Both the position numbers and the translations under genes were made by a program. DNA of 14,203 bases from Anaerolineae bacterium (GTDB taxonomy: Bacteria; Chloroflexota; Anaerolineae; E26-bin7), in NCBI GenBank assembly GCA_029933115.1, contig JAOZOT010000050.1, positions 1 to 14,203 of the forward strand, written 5' to 3'. Of this stretch, positions 1 to 6,117 are shown in pieces (the first letter of the stretch is position 1; each line of letters starts with the position of its first letter). The notes beneath the pieces are model-generated. The model was not told the DNA's origin. It did not search any database and was given only the letters and a program-made list of their open reading frames with translations.

Positions 1-49
1 TCTATTATACCCCATCGTGACAAATCCAGCAACCAGGGGGGGGCAGCAG

Positions 50-117
50 GGGGTATATCCCAGAACTGTCGGTAACCTTGAGCCAGGCGCCCCCAATAAG
101 GGCTTGGGACATACCCC
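50..117. repeat. Split inverted repeat, 13-bp arms with one mismatch
   Basis: Arm 50-62 (GGGGTATATCCCA) pairs with arm 105-117 (TGGGACATACCCC) with a single A/C mismatch, separated by 42 bases. Transcribed from the minus strand, the mismatch becomes a G-U wobble, so RNA pairing would be better on that strand. A G8 tract lies just outside at 36-43. It could be the end of a structured RNA or terminator of a gene beyond the left edge, or a remnant of a small mobile element. Nothing in the sequence decides between these. Confidence 0.5.
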
Positions 118-134
118 ACTGCGTGGGCAGTGAC

Positions 135-164
135 CCTCCCGCAGGGTTCGCAACCTGCGGGAGG
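135..164. repeat. Perfect 11-bp inverted repeat (REP-like hairpin)
   Basis: CCTCCCGCAGG at 135-145 pairs perfectly with CCTGCGGGAGG at 154-164 across an 8-base loop. If G146 is bulged, the stem extends by TT/AA to 13 pairs with a 3-base loop (CGC). No T-run follows on either strand, so it does not read as a classical intrinsic terminator. A compact GC-rich palindrome in a gap fits a REP-type interspersed element. Copy number elsewhere in the genome is unknown. Confidence 0.65.
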
Positions 165-234
165 TATGGCCCCGGTGCTGATGGCTTGGCCAGGGGATAA
201 ATTTGAAGGATGCGGTAGGTGGGGAATTGTGCTG

Positions 235-263
235 TTTGCAATTGGGGCGGATTGTTGTATAAT
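235..263 (+). promoter_or_regulatory. Predicted sigma70-type promoter for the DUF6922/AbiEii-like pair
   Basis: A perfect -10 hexamer TATAAT lies at 258-263. A -35-like TTTGCA (4 of 6 consensus bases) lies at 235-240, with a 17-base spacer. Transcription would start near 270, giving a leader of about 42 bases before the ATG at 312. This position supports the downstream start rather than the in-frame ATG at 219, which lies upstream of the promoter. The site is seen in sequence; activity is inferred. Confidence 0.6.
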
Positions 264-300
264 CTGGGTGGCTACCGCGATTTCATCGTGCTGCGAGAGC

Positions 301-306
301 GAGGTG
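301..306 (+). promoter_or_regulatory. Ribosome binding site deciding the start at 312
   Basis: GAGGTG ends five bases before ATG 312. The alternative in-frame ATG at 219 is upstream of the predicted promoter and gives 31 N-terminal residues that do not resemble the rest of the protein. Confidence 0.6.
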
Positions 307-311
307 CGAGC

Positions 312-656
312 ATGTCATCTAATACTATCAGCGAGAAGGCATTATCTGACGACGATTTGCCCCTCACCCCCAATGGTATTCCCATCAGCTTGCGTCCTTG
401 CTTCCAAGAGTACACTCTGGAGAAGTTGGACCCGGAGCGCGACGCTTTCACCATCATTGAGCGTACCTTGGCCCGGGGCAACCGCCGCGAGTTGCGTTGG
501 CTCTTTGCTCGCTACGGGCGGGAACGCCTGGCCGAATGGGTGCGTCAGGCCGGCTGGTGGCGACTGTCCCGCCGACGCTTCCGCTTCTGGCTGGCCTATT
601 TTGACATCCACGACTACCGGCGCAACCCCTTAGGACGTGGTGTATGGCCTCATTGA
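312..656 (+). CDS. DUF6922-like small protein, predicted partner/antitoxin of the AbiEii-like protein
   Basis: This 114-residue soluble protein probably neutralises or regulates the nucleotidyltransferase encoded next to it. What can be seen: a core at about residues 28-95 with LRPCFQEYTLEKLDPERD, then an amphipathic stretch (IIERTLARGNRRELRWLFARYGRERLAEWV) and a basic, aromatic tail (WWRLSRRRFRFW). The order 'aromatic-x-x-Y-x-L-E-K-L-D', 'II-R-L-G', 'LRWL-RYG', 'LS-R-RFW' matches my memory of DUF6922 proteins, which usually sit directly before AbiEii/AbiGii-type genes. It has no HTH resembling the usual AbiEi antitoxin. The start at 312 is chosen from a promoter at 235-263 and a GAGGTG site five bases upstream. 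The gene overlaps the next by 13 bases, which implies translational coupling. The antitoxin role is inferred from gene order; the family assignment is from memory only. Confidence 0.75.
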   Translation: MSSNTISEKALSDDDLPLTPNGIPISLRPCFQEYTLEKLDPERDAFTIIERTLARGNRRELRWLFARYGRERLAEWVRQAGWWRLSRRRFRFWLAYFDIHDYRRNPLGRGVWPH

Positions 657-1306
657 TTCATCCCCATTGGGAAGCCGTTCCCCCTCTGCTGCGCGGGTTG
701 CTGGCGGAAATCGGGCAGATGCCCTTCGCCGGTCGCTTCTACCTGGCCGGCGGCACTGCCCTGGCCCTGTGGCTGGGGCACCGCGTCTCGGTGGACCTGG
801 ATTTCTTCTCCGATGTTGATGAAGTGGATGACGAGAGCCGGGCCGAAATTGTGGCTGCTTTCAAACAACGCCGCACCATTGAGGTGCTGGAGAACACATT
901 CGGCAACCTGCTAATGAAAGTCGAGGGCACACACGTCGGGTTCTTCAGTTACGGCTACCCCCTGCTGGAGCCGCCAGCCGAGGTGTTGGGCGTGCGAGTG
1001 GCCGGCTTGTTGGACATCGGCATGATGAAGCTGGACGCCCTTATCAGCCGGGGAGCGCGCAAGGACTTTTACGACCTCTACTTCATTGCCCGGCAGGTCC
1101 CATTGGAGGAGATGCTGCACCAGGGCCCGGTCAAATACCCCTACGCCCGCGATTATGAGATAATGGCCCTGACCTCCCTGACCGACTTTGACAATGCAGA
1201 CCGAGACGTGGCCGTGGAGACATTCGACAGGGTGTCCTGGGAAGCGGTTAAAGACTTTTTCGTAGCCGAGGCGCGACGGTTGGGGCGCATCTGGTTTGAA
1301 ACTTGA
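644..1306 (+). CDS. Nucleotidyl transferase, AbiEii/AbiGii toxin family
   Basis: This 220-residue protein has the nucleotidyltransferase fold of AbiEii/AbiGii toxins. Family members studied transfer nucleotides to RNA, for example blocking tRNA acceptor ends, and arrest growth or abort phage infection; the target here is unknown. The signature elements are present in order: LAGGTALAL at 34-42 (G36, G37), the metal-binding D51-L-D53 in 'RVSVDLDFF' with preceding S49, and the C-terminal block K129-LDAL-R136 followed by K140-DFYDLY146. All expected acidic and basic residues are intact, so the enzyme looks active. Length is normal for the short AbiEii class. Its ATG lies inside the upstream DUF6922-like gene (13-base overlap), typical of coupled toxin-antitoxin pairs. 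rsmG begins 34 bases downstream on the same strand and may be co-transcribed. Family call is strong; a defence role is an inference. Confidence 0.88.
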   Translation: MASLIHPHWEAVPPLLRGLLAEIGQMPFAGRFYLAGGTALALWLGHRVSVDLDFFSDVDEVDDESRAEIVAAFKQRRTIEVLENTFGNLLMKVEGTHVGFFSYGYPLLEPPAEVLGVRVAGLLDIGMMKLDALISRGARKDFYDLYFIARQVPLEEMLHQGPVKYPYARDYEIMALTSLTDFDNADRDVAVETFDRVSWEAVKDFFVAEARRLGRIWFET

Positions 1307-1340
1307 CTCACCGATACACACCGACCGGCAAGAGAGGAGC

Positions 1341-2069
1341 ATGAAGCTGCTGTCCAAAGGGGCACACTGCTTGGGGTTAACGTTGTCGCCCAGGTGCCTG
1401 AAAGCTTTCCAAACCTATTACGAAGAGCTAATTGCCTGGAACGAGCGTTTCAATCTGACGGCTATTACCGACTATGAGCAGGTACAGATCAGGCATTTCT
1501 TGGATTCATTGAGTTGCCTGTTGTCCGACGAGAGCCTGCCAACGTTCTTGAGCCGCCGGTCAACCCGGGTCATTGATGTCGGGGCTGGAGCGGGTTTTCC
1601 AGGGGTGCCTCTCAAAATCATGTACCCTCAGTTCCGTCTGACCCTGTTGGAAGCGACGGGCAAAAAGACGACCTTCTTGGATCACGTGATAAGGAAGCTG
1701 GAACTGAAGGAAGTGACGGTTGTCAAAGCCCGGGCTGAGGAATTGGGACACGATGGGCGTCATCGGGAACGCTATGATGTGGCCTTGGCTCGGGCTGTGG
1801 CAGAGCTTCCGATTCTGGTGGAATACGCTTTGCCCTTCTGTCGTCGGGGGGGGATTCTGGTGGCTCAGAAAGGGGTCGAGGCGCAGGCGGAGGTGACGGC
1901 AGCCCAACGGGCTCTGGCTATTTTGGGGGGACGTTTGCGTCGCATTGTGACGGTGGAACTCCCTGGCCTGGCTCACCCCCGCTCCTTGGTGGTCATCGAG
2001 AAAGTGGCCCTGACTCCTGAGAAGTACCCTCGTCGGCCAGGCGTCCCCGGCAAACGACCGCTCAAGTGA
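1341..2069 (+). CDS. rsmG: 16S rRNA (guanine-527-N7) methyltransferase RsmG
   Basis: RsmG methylates N7 of G527 (E. coli numbering) in 16S rRNA using S-adenosylmethionine, acting on the small subunit in the cytoplasm. The 242-residue product shows the typical N-terminal helix (YYEELIAWNERFNLTAIT, about 26-43), RHFLDSL at 51-57, the SAM-binding loop VIDVGAGAGFPGVPL at 77-91, the motif LLEATGKKTTFL, and the late block ARAVAELPILVEYALPF with LVAQKG. The start at ATG 1341 is preferred because an AGAGAGGAG purine-rich site precedes it directly and the protein then begins like other RsmG proteins. A TTG at 1296 in the same frame would overlap the upstream gene and add 15 unrelated residues. The coding sequence contains a run of eight G at 1846-1853 (codons CGG GGG GGG), a possible slippage site. 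Loss of RsmG is known to give low-level streptomycin resistance in several bacteria. Confidence 0.95.
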   Translation: MKLLSKGAHCLGLTLSPRCLKAFQTYYEELIAWNERFNLTAITDYEQVQIRHFLDSLSCLLSDESLPTFLSRRSTRVIDVGAGAGFPGVPLKIMYPQFRLTLLEATGKKTTFLDHVIRKLELKEVTVVKARAEELGHDGRHRERYDVALARAVAELPILVEYALPFCRRGGILVAQKGVEAQAEVTAAQRALAILGGRLRRIVTVELPGLAHPRSLVVIEKVALTPEKYPRRPGVPGKRPLK

Positions 2070-2124
2070 AAGATGAATCGTCAAGCAATGGGTCAACAAG
2101 GCATCCGGCTCGGCCCTTCACATT

Positions 2125-2173
2125 CATTGACTCATTACCTCATTAACCATTGACACACCGGCCCATTGACTCA
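2125..2173. repeat. Three copies of the decamer CATTGACTCA at the rsmG/recF junction
   Basis: CATTGACTCA occurs at 2125-2134 and 2164-2173, and a one-mismatch copy CATTGACACA at 2148-2157, all in the same orientation. The copies fall in the gap between the convergent rsmG and recF genes and across the last codons of recF (stop at 2143-2145). The spacing (23 and 16 bases) is irregular, so this is a small degenerate direct-repeat cluster rather than a tandem array. Neither convergent gene shows a clear hairpin plus T-run terminator in this gap. Confidence 0.55.
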
Positions 2174-3426
2174 CTGACTACTTCCTCTATCCTTCCCTCT
2201 CTCACCCGCAGCAAAGTCGCTTCTTGCAGAAACTCGGTGCTATAGGCTTTCAAGTCGGTGGTGGTCAGGATGGCCTGTTGGGCGCCGTCAATCATCTGCA
2301 TCAGGTATCCCCGGCGGGCGTCGTCCAGTTCCGACATCACATCGTCCAAGAGGAGGATGGGCTGTTCTCCCACCTTCTGGGCGATGAGTTTCACCTCGGC
2401 CAGCTTCAGGGCCAGGGCAGCGGTGCGTTGCTGGCCACGGGAGCCATAGGTGGTCAAGTCAATGCCGCCCACCAGAAAGCGCAGGTCGTCACGGTGAGGG
2501 CCAATGAGGGTCATTCCCTGGAGGATCTCGCGCCCTCTGAGTTCGTGCAATTGAGCTCGAAAGGCCTCGGCGATCTGCTCCAGAGCGGTGCCTGGCTGAC
2601 AAATGCCCGGCTCAGAAGGCAGGTCCAATTCCAGAGGCAACTGGTAGCCGGACGGAGGAGAGCGGGAGGGGTCGAAACTGGGCTCGTAGCGCAGGCGCAG
2701 CCGTTCTTTTTGTCCCGTCAGTTCGAGGTGGATGGCCTGAGCCAGCCCGTCCAGTTCCTTCACTACTTCCTGGCGGCAAGCTACCAGGTAGGCCCCGTTC
2801 TCCACCAGGCTTCTGTCCCAGAAGAAGAGTTGATCGAGGTCGCCTTCTCGCTCACGCAAGGTGCGTAGCAAATGATTGCGCTGGGTCAGGACACGGTTGT
2901 ATTTTTGAAGAGTGCGGCAGTAGCGGGGATCAATCTGGCAGAGCGTGGCGTCCAGGTAGCGGCGTCGCCCGCCGGGTGAGCCGGCTACCAGGACGATGTC
3001 CTCGGGTAGGAAGAGGACGACATTGACCTGCCCGATGAGGTCCAGGGCTCGCTTGTTGACGCCGTTGACCTTGATGTGCTTGCGATAGCGGGGGGCCTTC
3101 GTCTCGAGGCTCAGAGCGGAGCTATTCGCTCCCAGGGGCTGAGTCCTGACCAAGGTGATTTCGATGCGCAGCGAGCTATCGCCTTTCCGCACCTGGGCCA
3201 TCAGGCGGGCGTGGGGCAGGTCCTGGTTCTCGGCCAGCCAGTTGACCAACTCGTGCTCAGCGCCGGCGTAAGGTGAGCGGGTGGTGGCCAGGTAGTAAAT
3301 GGCTTCCAAGAGGTTGGTCTTGCCCTGAGCGTTGTCGCCTTGCAGGAGGATGGTGTGGCCGGGCAAGTCCAGTTCCAGGCGGGTGTAGTTTCTGAAGTTG
3401 GTGAGGGAGAGGTGTTCAATACGCAT
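2143..3426 (-). CDS. recF: DNA replication and repair protein RecF
   Basis: RecF is an SMC-like ATPase that binds gapped DNA and, with RecO and RecR, loads RecA for recombinational repair of stalled forks. The 427-residue protein carries the Walker A motif GDNAQGKTN at 30-38, the GPHRDD motif at 309-314, the ABC-type signature YGSRGQQRT at 327-335 and Walker B ILLLDDV at 357-363 followed by SELD (365-368). All ATPase elements are intact. It is longer than the roughly 360 residues of E. coli RecF; extra length lies in a polar stretch near 92-120 and in the region around 245-285. The last dozen residues are encoded by the decamer-repeat region. The ATG is five bases after the DUF4416 stop and has no good Shine-Dalgarno site, so translation is probably coupled to that gene. 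recF often sits near dnaA/dnaN/gyrB; here it ends an envelope gene run instead. Confidence 0.97.
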   Translation of the reverse strand: MRIEHLSLTNFRNYTRLELDLPGHTILLQGDNAQGKTNLLEAIYYLATTRSPYAGAEHELVNWLAENQDLPHARLMAQVRKGDSSLRIEITLVRTQPLGANSSALSLETKAPRYRKHIKVNGVNKRALDLIGQVNVVLFLPEDIVLVAGSPGGRRRYLDATLCQIDPRYCRTLQKYNRVLTQRNHLLRTLREREGDLDQLFFWDRSLVENGAYLVACRQEVVKELDGLAQAIHLELTGQKERLRLRYEPSFDPSRSPPSGYQLPLELDLPSEPGICQPGTALEQIAEAFRAQLHELRGREILQGMTLIGPHRDDLRFLVGGIDLTTYGSRGQQRTAALALKLAEVKLIAQKVGEQPILLLDDVMSELDDARRGYLMQMIDGAQQAILTTTDLKAYSTEFLQEATLLRVREGRIEEVVSESMGRCVNG

Positions 3427-3431
3427 GTCGC

Positions 3432-3962
3432 TTACGATTGTGAGCGCAATTGTGCCAGGTACAGTTCACGAATGTGGTTGAAGATAGCAATGTAGGGTGG
3501 GCTGGCGTAGTCAGGATAGGTCCATTCCCAGGGGCGGAAGGTTTTGTTACGGTAACGCAAGGTGACCTCAGCGTAGATGCCCTGCCCCAGATAGATGCGA
3601 TGGCCGTGATTCTTGGTAGTGGCCAAGACCAGCTTGGCCGGGGAAACATAGCCGGGGTCCAGATTGATGCGCCTTTTCCCTTCCCTGGCCCAGTTCATTT
3701 CCAGGTCGTTGGTCAGCCTTTTGATCTCGGCTAACCTCCCTGGATCAATGAGTTCGGCGAAAGCGATGATTGTGCGCATCAGTCCTTCTCCGAACTCGGC
3801 CGCATAATAGCTCGTGTGGTCAAAGGGCAGGAGCTGGCTTTCGTAGTCAGTGGGACCAAAGATCTCGCTTAGCTTGTGGCGGGCAATCTCAAGGAGTTCC
3901 AGGTCGGCGGTGAACATGCTCGAGATCAGTTTCACCGGCTTTGGTTCTTTTATCCGGCCCAT
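3432..3962 (-). CDS. DUF4416 family protein
   Basis: This 176-residue cytoplasmic-looking protein belongs, by recognisable motifs, to the uncharacterised DUF4416 family. Visible conserved blocks are PKPVKLISSMF near the N-terminus, EIFGPTDYES at about 33-42, PFDHTSYYAAEFGEGLMRTII at about 46-66, LIDPGRLAEIKRLTNDLE, RRINLDPGYVSPAKLVLATTKN at about 97-118 and the C-terminal W-x-YPDY (147-152). There is no signal peptide or membrane segment. Length is typical of the family. Its AAGGAG site (3971-3976) overlaps the TAA stop of the upstream PBP gene, and its own stop lies five bases before recF, so it is translated as part of an operon. The biochemical function of the family is not known to me and the context (cell wall synthesis on one side, RecF on the other) does not settle it. 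Confidence 0.87.
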   Translation of the reverse strand: MGRIKEPKPVKLISSMFTADLELLEIARHKLSEIFGPTDYESQLLPFDHTSYYAAEFGEGLMRTIIAFAELIDPGRLAEIKRLTNDLEMNWAREGKRRINLDPGYVSPAKLVLATTKNHGHRIYLGQGIYAEVTLRYRNKTFRPWEWTYPDYASPPYIAIFNHIRELYLAQLRSQS

Positions 3963-3970
3963 GACTCTGA

Positions 3971-3976
3971 CTCCTT
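3971..3976 (-). promoter_or_regulatory. Ribosome binding site of the DUF4416 gene overlapping the PBP stop
   Basis: On the minus strand AAGGAG sits eight bases before the ATG at 3962 and shares its first two bases with the TAA stop (3977-3975) of the penicillin-binding protein gene. The fusion of stop and Shine-Dalgarno site implies that the two genes are translated from one message. Confidence 0.7.
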
Positions 3977-6074
3977 ACTGTTGCAGCTTGAAGAAAGCTT
4001 CTACCACCTGTCGGAAGAGGGGAGCAGCCACTTGTGACCCCTCCCCGCCGTTTTCCACCAGCACCGCCACGGCTATCTGAGGGTCGTCGGCCGGGGCGTA
4101 GCCGGCAAACCAGGCGTGGGGATCGGCGTCGGGGTTCTCGGCCGTGCCTGTTTTGCCGGCCACGGCTATCTCCATTCCCTTGAGGGCGCGATAGGCCGTT
4201 CCCTCGGGGCTGGTAGCTGCTCTCAACAGACCCTCCTGGATGGCAGAGAGGGTCTCTGGTTTGAGGGGGAGCTGGCCTAGTTTCTGGGGCTCAAAGACCT
4301 GCTCTGGCTCCTCCGACGAGGCCGTAATTTTGAGGACCAACTGGGGACGATAAAGGGTGCCGCCGTTGCCCACAGCAGCCATCATAGCGGCCACTTGCAA
4401 GGGCGTGACCAGGAGGTAGCCCTGGCCAATGGCCAGGTTGACCGAGTCGCCTGGAAACCATGATTCACCCAACTCGGCGAGCTTCCAGTCGGGATCAGGC
4501 ACAAGCCCTGCCGCCTCCTCGGGCACCTCCAGGCCGGTGGGTGCTCCCAGCCCGAAAAGCCGTGCGTATCTGGGCAACAAGGTGGGGTCAAGCTCGTGGA
4601 GGCGCTTGCCCAGTTCGTAGAAAGTGACATCACAGGAGACGGTCAGGGCCTGAACCAGGTTCACCTGTCCGTGTCCCTTCTCCAGCCAACAAGTCTTGGG
4701 CCAATCCTTGCCCAACCCGTACCAGGTGCCTGGGCAATTGAAGGTGCTCTCGGAGGTGAACCCGCCCTCCTCCAGGGCTGCGGCCATGGTCACGATCTTG
4801 AAGACCGAGCCCGGGGGGTAGGTGCCTTGGGTGGCCCGATTGACCAGGGGGCGGCCGGTGTCGCCGGCCAGGACCTGCCACCGGTCGCTGTCAATGCCGG
4901 TGATGAACATATTGGGGTCGAAGGTTGGGTGGCTGGCCAGGGCCAGGATTTGGCCGGTATTGGGGTCGAGAGCCACGATGGCTCCACGCTCATCCCCCAG
5001 AGCCGCTTCGGCCGCTTGCTGCAATCTTTGGTCCAGAGTGGTGTAGATGCTGCGGCTTTGGACGGCCGGTTGTTCCTTGATGGTGACCAGTTGCCTGCCC
5101 GTCGGAGTGAGAACGACCAGTGTGCCACCACGCCGGCCGGCCAGGTAGGACTCCCCCCAACGTTCCAGGCCGGCTTTACCCACCGGTTCGTCGCTACGGT
5201 AGCCCTTGGCTGCCCATGCAGCCTGTTCGTCCTGCTCTATCTTGCCCATGTAACCCAGGAGGTGTGCAGCGAGGTCACCCTCGGGATAGGCGCGCACCCA
5301 CTTGTCTCGCAGGACAACGCCGGGCAGAGAGGTCAAAGTGCCGTAATGGGCCTGGCTGGCCTCGAAGGAGAGGTCGCCGATGGGCACGTACCAATTGGGC
5401 CGGGCAAGGGCGTATTTCTCCTTGATGCTCGCCGCCTCAAGGCCCAGAATCCAACCGAGTTCGGCCAGCAGCCTCTCCTCGTCTTCGATCTGGCCGGGCA
5501 CGACTCCCACTGTGACGGCCTGATCTTCGACGGCCAGGCCTGCCCCGTAGCGGTCATAGATGTTGCCTCGGGAGGGCATGTGGCGGAACAAGCGCAGGAT
5601 ATTCCCACCTTCCAACTCTCTGAAGATGAGACCGGGCGACCAGTTCACCCCCCAGCGACCGTCAGCGTAACTCAGGGACATAAGGTTGTCCCGCTCAATG
5701 CGCCCCACCAGGACAGTATCCATTATCAAGCGGTAAGCTGCTTGGGCCTGGGGGCCATCCCGCAGCAGGGAGACGAGCTGGGTCTCGAGGGCGGTCATGG
5801 TTGTCTCAGCGGCCGCGTCGTGGTAATACCGGACAAACTCTGCCTGAGTGATTTCCGCCTGGGACGATGGTGAGAGCAGAGCGTACATGCTTTTGTAGTC
5901 GGTGCGCTCCCAGCTTTTCAGAAACCCCAGGGCTACCTCTTCCAGGCCGGGCAGCGTGGGGGTAGGAGTGGCTGTCGGCTCTCCTTTCAGCAAAGGGATA
6001 GCCCGACAGGAGATTGTGGTGCACAACAGGAGGGATGAAACGGCCCAGAGCAGAACAGCTTTCTTGATCATCAT
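3975..6074 (-). CDS. Class B penicillin-binding protein, MecA/PBP3-like lipoprotein transpeptidase
   Basis: This 699-residue enzyme crosslinks peptidoglycan on the outer face of the membrane by D,D-transpeptidation. Domains in order (numbering from ATG 6074): a signal peptide MMIKKAVLLWAVSSLLLC with a weak lipobox TISC (Cys23), a Thr/Pro linker (about 32-43), an NTF2-like MecA_N domain (about 44-155), a PBP dimerisation domain beginning at SRGNIYDRYG (about 168-178), and the transpeptidase domain. The active-site triad is complete: S423-V-F-K426, S480-C-D482 and K641-T-G-T. SxD in place of SxN is also seen in PBP2-type enzymes. The NTF2 domain places it with MecA and B. subtilis PbpC rather than FtsI. 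The start at 6074 gives a normal lipoprotein signal; in-frame ATGs at 6101 and 6167 would add residues unlike a signal peptide, and the latter overlaps the previous gene. It lies 43 bases after the VTT gene and 12 before DUF4416. Lipid attachment is inferred. Confidence 0.93.
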   Translation of the reverse strand: MMIKKAVLLWAVSSLLLCTTISCRAIPLLKGEPTATPTPTLPGLEEVALGFLKSWERTDYKSMYALLSPSSQAEITQAEFVRYYHDAAAETTMTALETQLVSLLRDGPQAQAAYRLIMDTVLVGRIERDNLMSLSYADGRWGVNWSPGLIFRELEGGNILRLFRHMPSRGNIYDRYGAGLAVEDQAVTVGVVPGQIEDEERLLAELGWILGLEAASIKEKYALARPNWYVPIGDLSFEASQAHYGTLTSLPGVVLRDKWVRAYPEGDLAAHLLGYMGKIEQDEQAAWAAKGYRSDEPVGKAGLERWGESYLAGRRGGTLVVLTPTGRQLVTIKEQPAVQSRSIYTTLDQRLQQAAEAALGDERGAIVALDPNTGQILALASHPTFDPNMFITGIDSDRWQVLAGDTGRPLVNRATQGTYPPGSVFKIVTMAAALEEGGFTSESTFNCPGTWYGLGKDWPKTCWLEKGHGQVNLVQALTVSCDVTFYELGKRLHELDPTLLPRYARLFGLGAPTGLEVPEEAAGLVPDPDWKLAELGESWFPGDSVNLAIGQGYLLVTPLQVAAMMAAVGNGGTLYRPQLVLKITASSEEPEQVFEPQKLGQLPLKPETLSAIQEGLLRAATSPEGTAYRALKGMEIAVAGKTGTAENPDADPHAWFAGYAPADDPQIAVAVLVENGGEGSQVAAPLFRQVVEAFFKLQQ

Positions 6075-6117
6075 GACCGCCAACCACCAGCTATCGGCCA
6101 TCGGCCACCGGCCGCCT

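Larger units (their letters stand above)
1..311. other. Non-coding leader region at the left edge
   Basis: This 311-base stretch before the first gene holds no convincing coding sequence. Frames that stay open across it on either strand have compositions unlike a protein and cross a strong hairpin. It contains a G8 tract at 36-43, a split inverted repeat (50-62 with 105-117), a compact hairpin (135-164) and a promoter (235-263). The first 30 bases show nothing I can name. Confidence 0.6.

Noticed and set aside
5..241. Minus-strand 78-residue frame at the left edge
   Set aside because: Pro/Gly-rich low-quality protein crossing two inverted repeats, no ribosome binding site and no recognisable family.
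130..633. Long plus-strand frame overlapping the DUF6922-like gene
   Set aside because: It crosses the perfect hairpin and the promoter, has a composition rich in Ser/Cys/Trp without family resemblance, and overlaps a recognisable gene in another frame.
1296..1340. TTG start for rsmG at 1296
   Set aside because: It overlaps the upstream gene, has no ribosome binding site and adds residues not found in RsmG; ATG 1341 follows a purine-rich AGAGAGGAG.
2224..2868. 214-residue plus-strand frame opposite recF
   Set aside because: Antisense shadow of recF caused by GC-biased codon positions; no motif or start signal.
4596..5873. 425-residue plus-strand frame opposite the PBP gene
   Set aside because: Antisense shadow of a gene with complete catalytic motifs; the product is Gly/Gln/Val-rich without recognisable domains.
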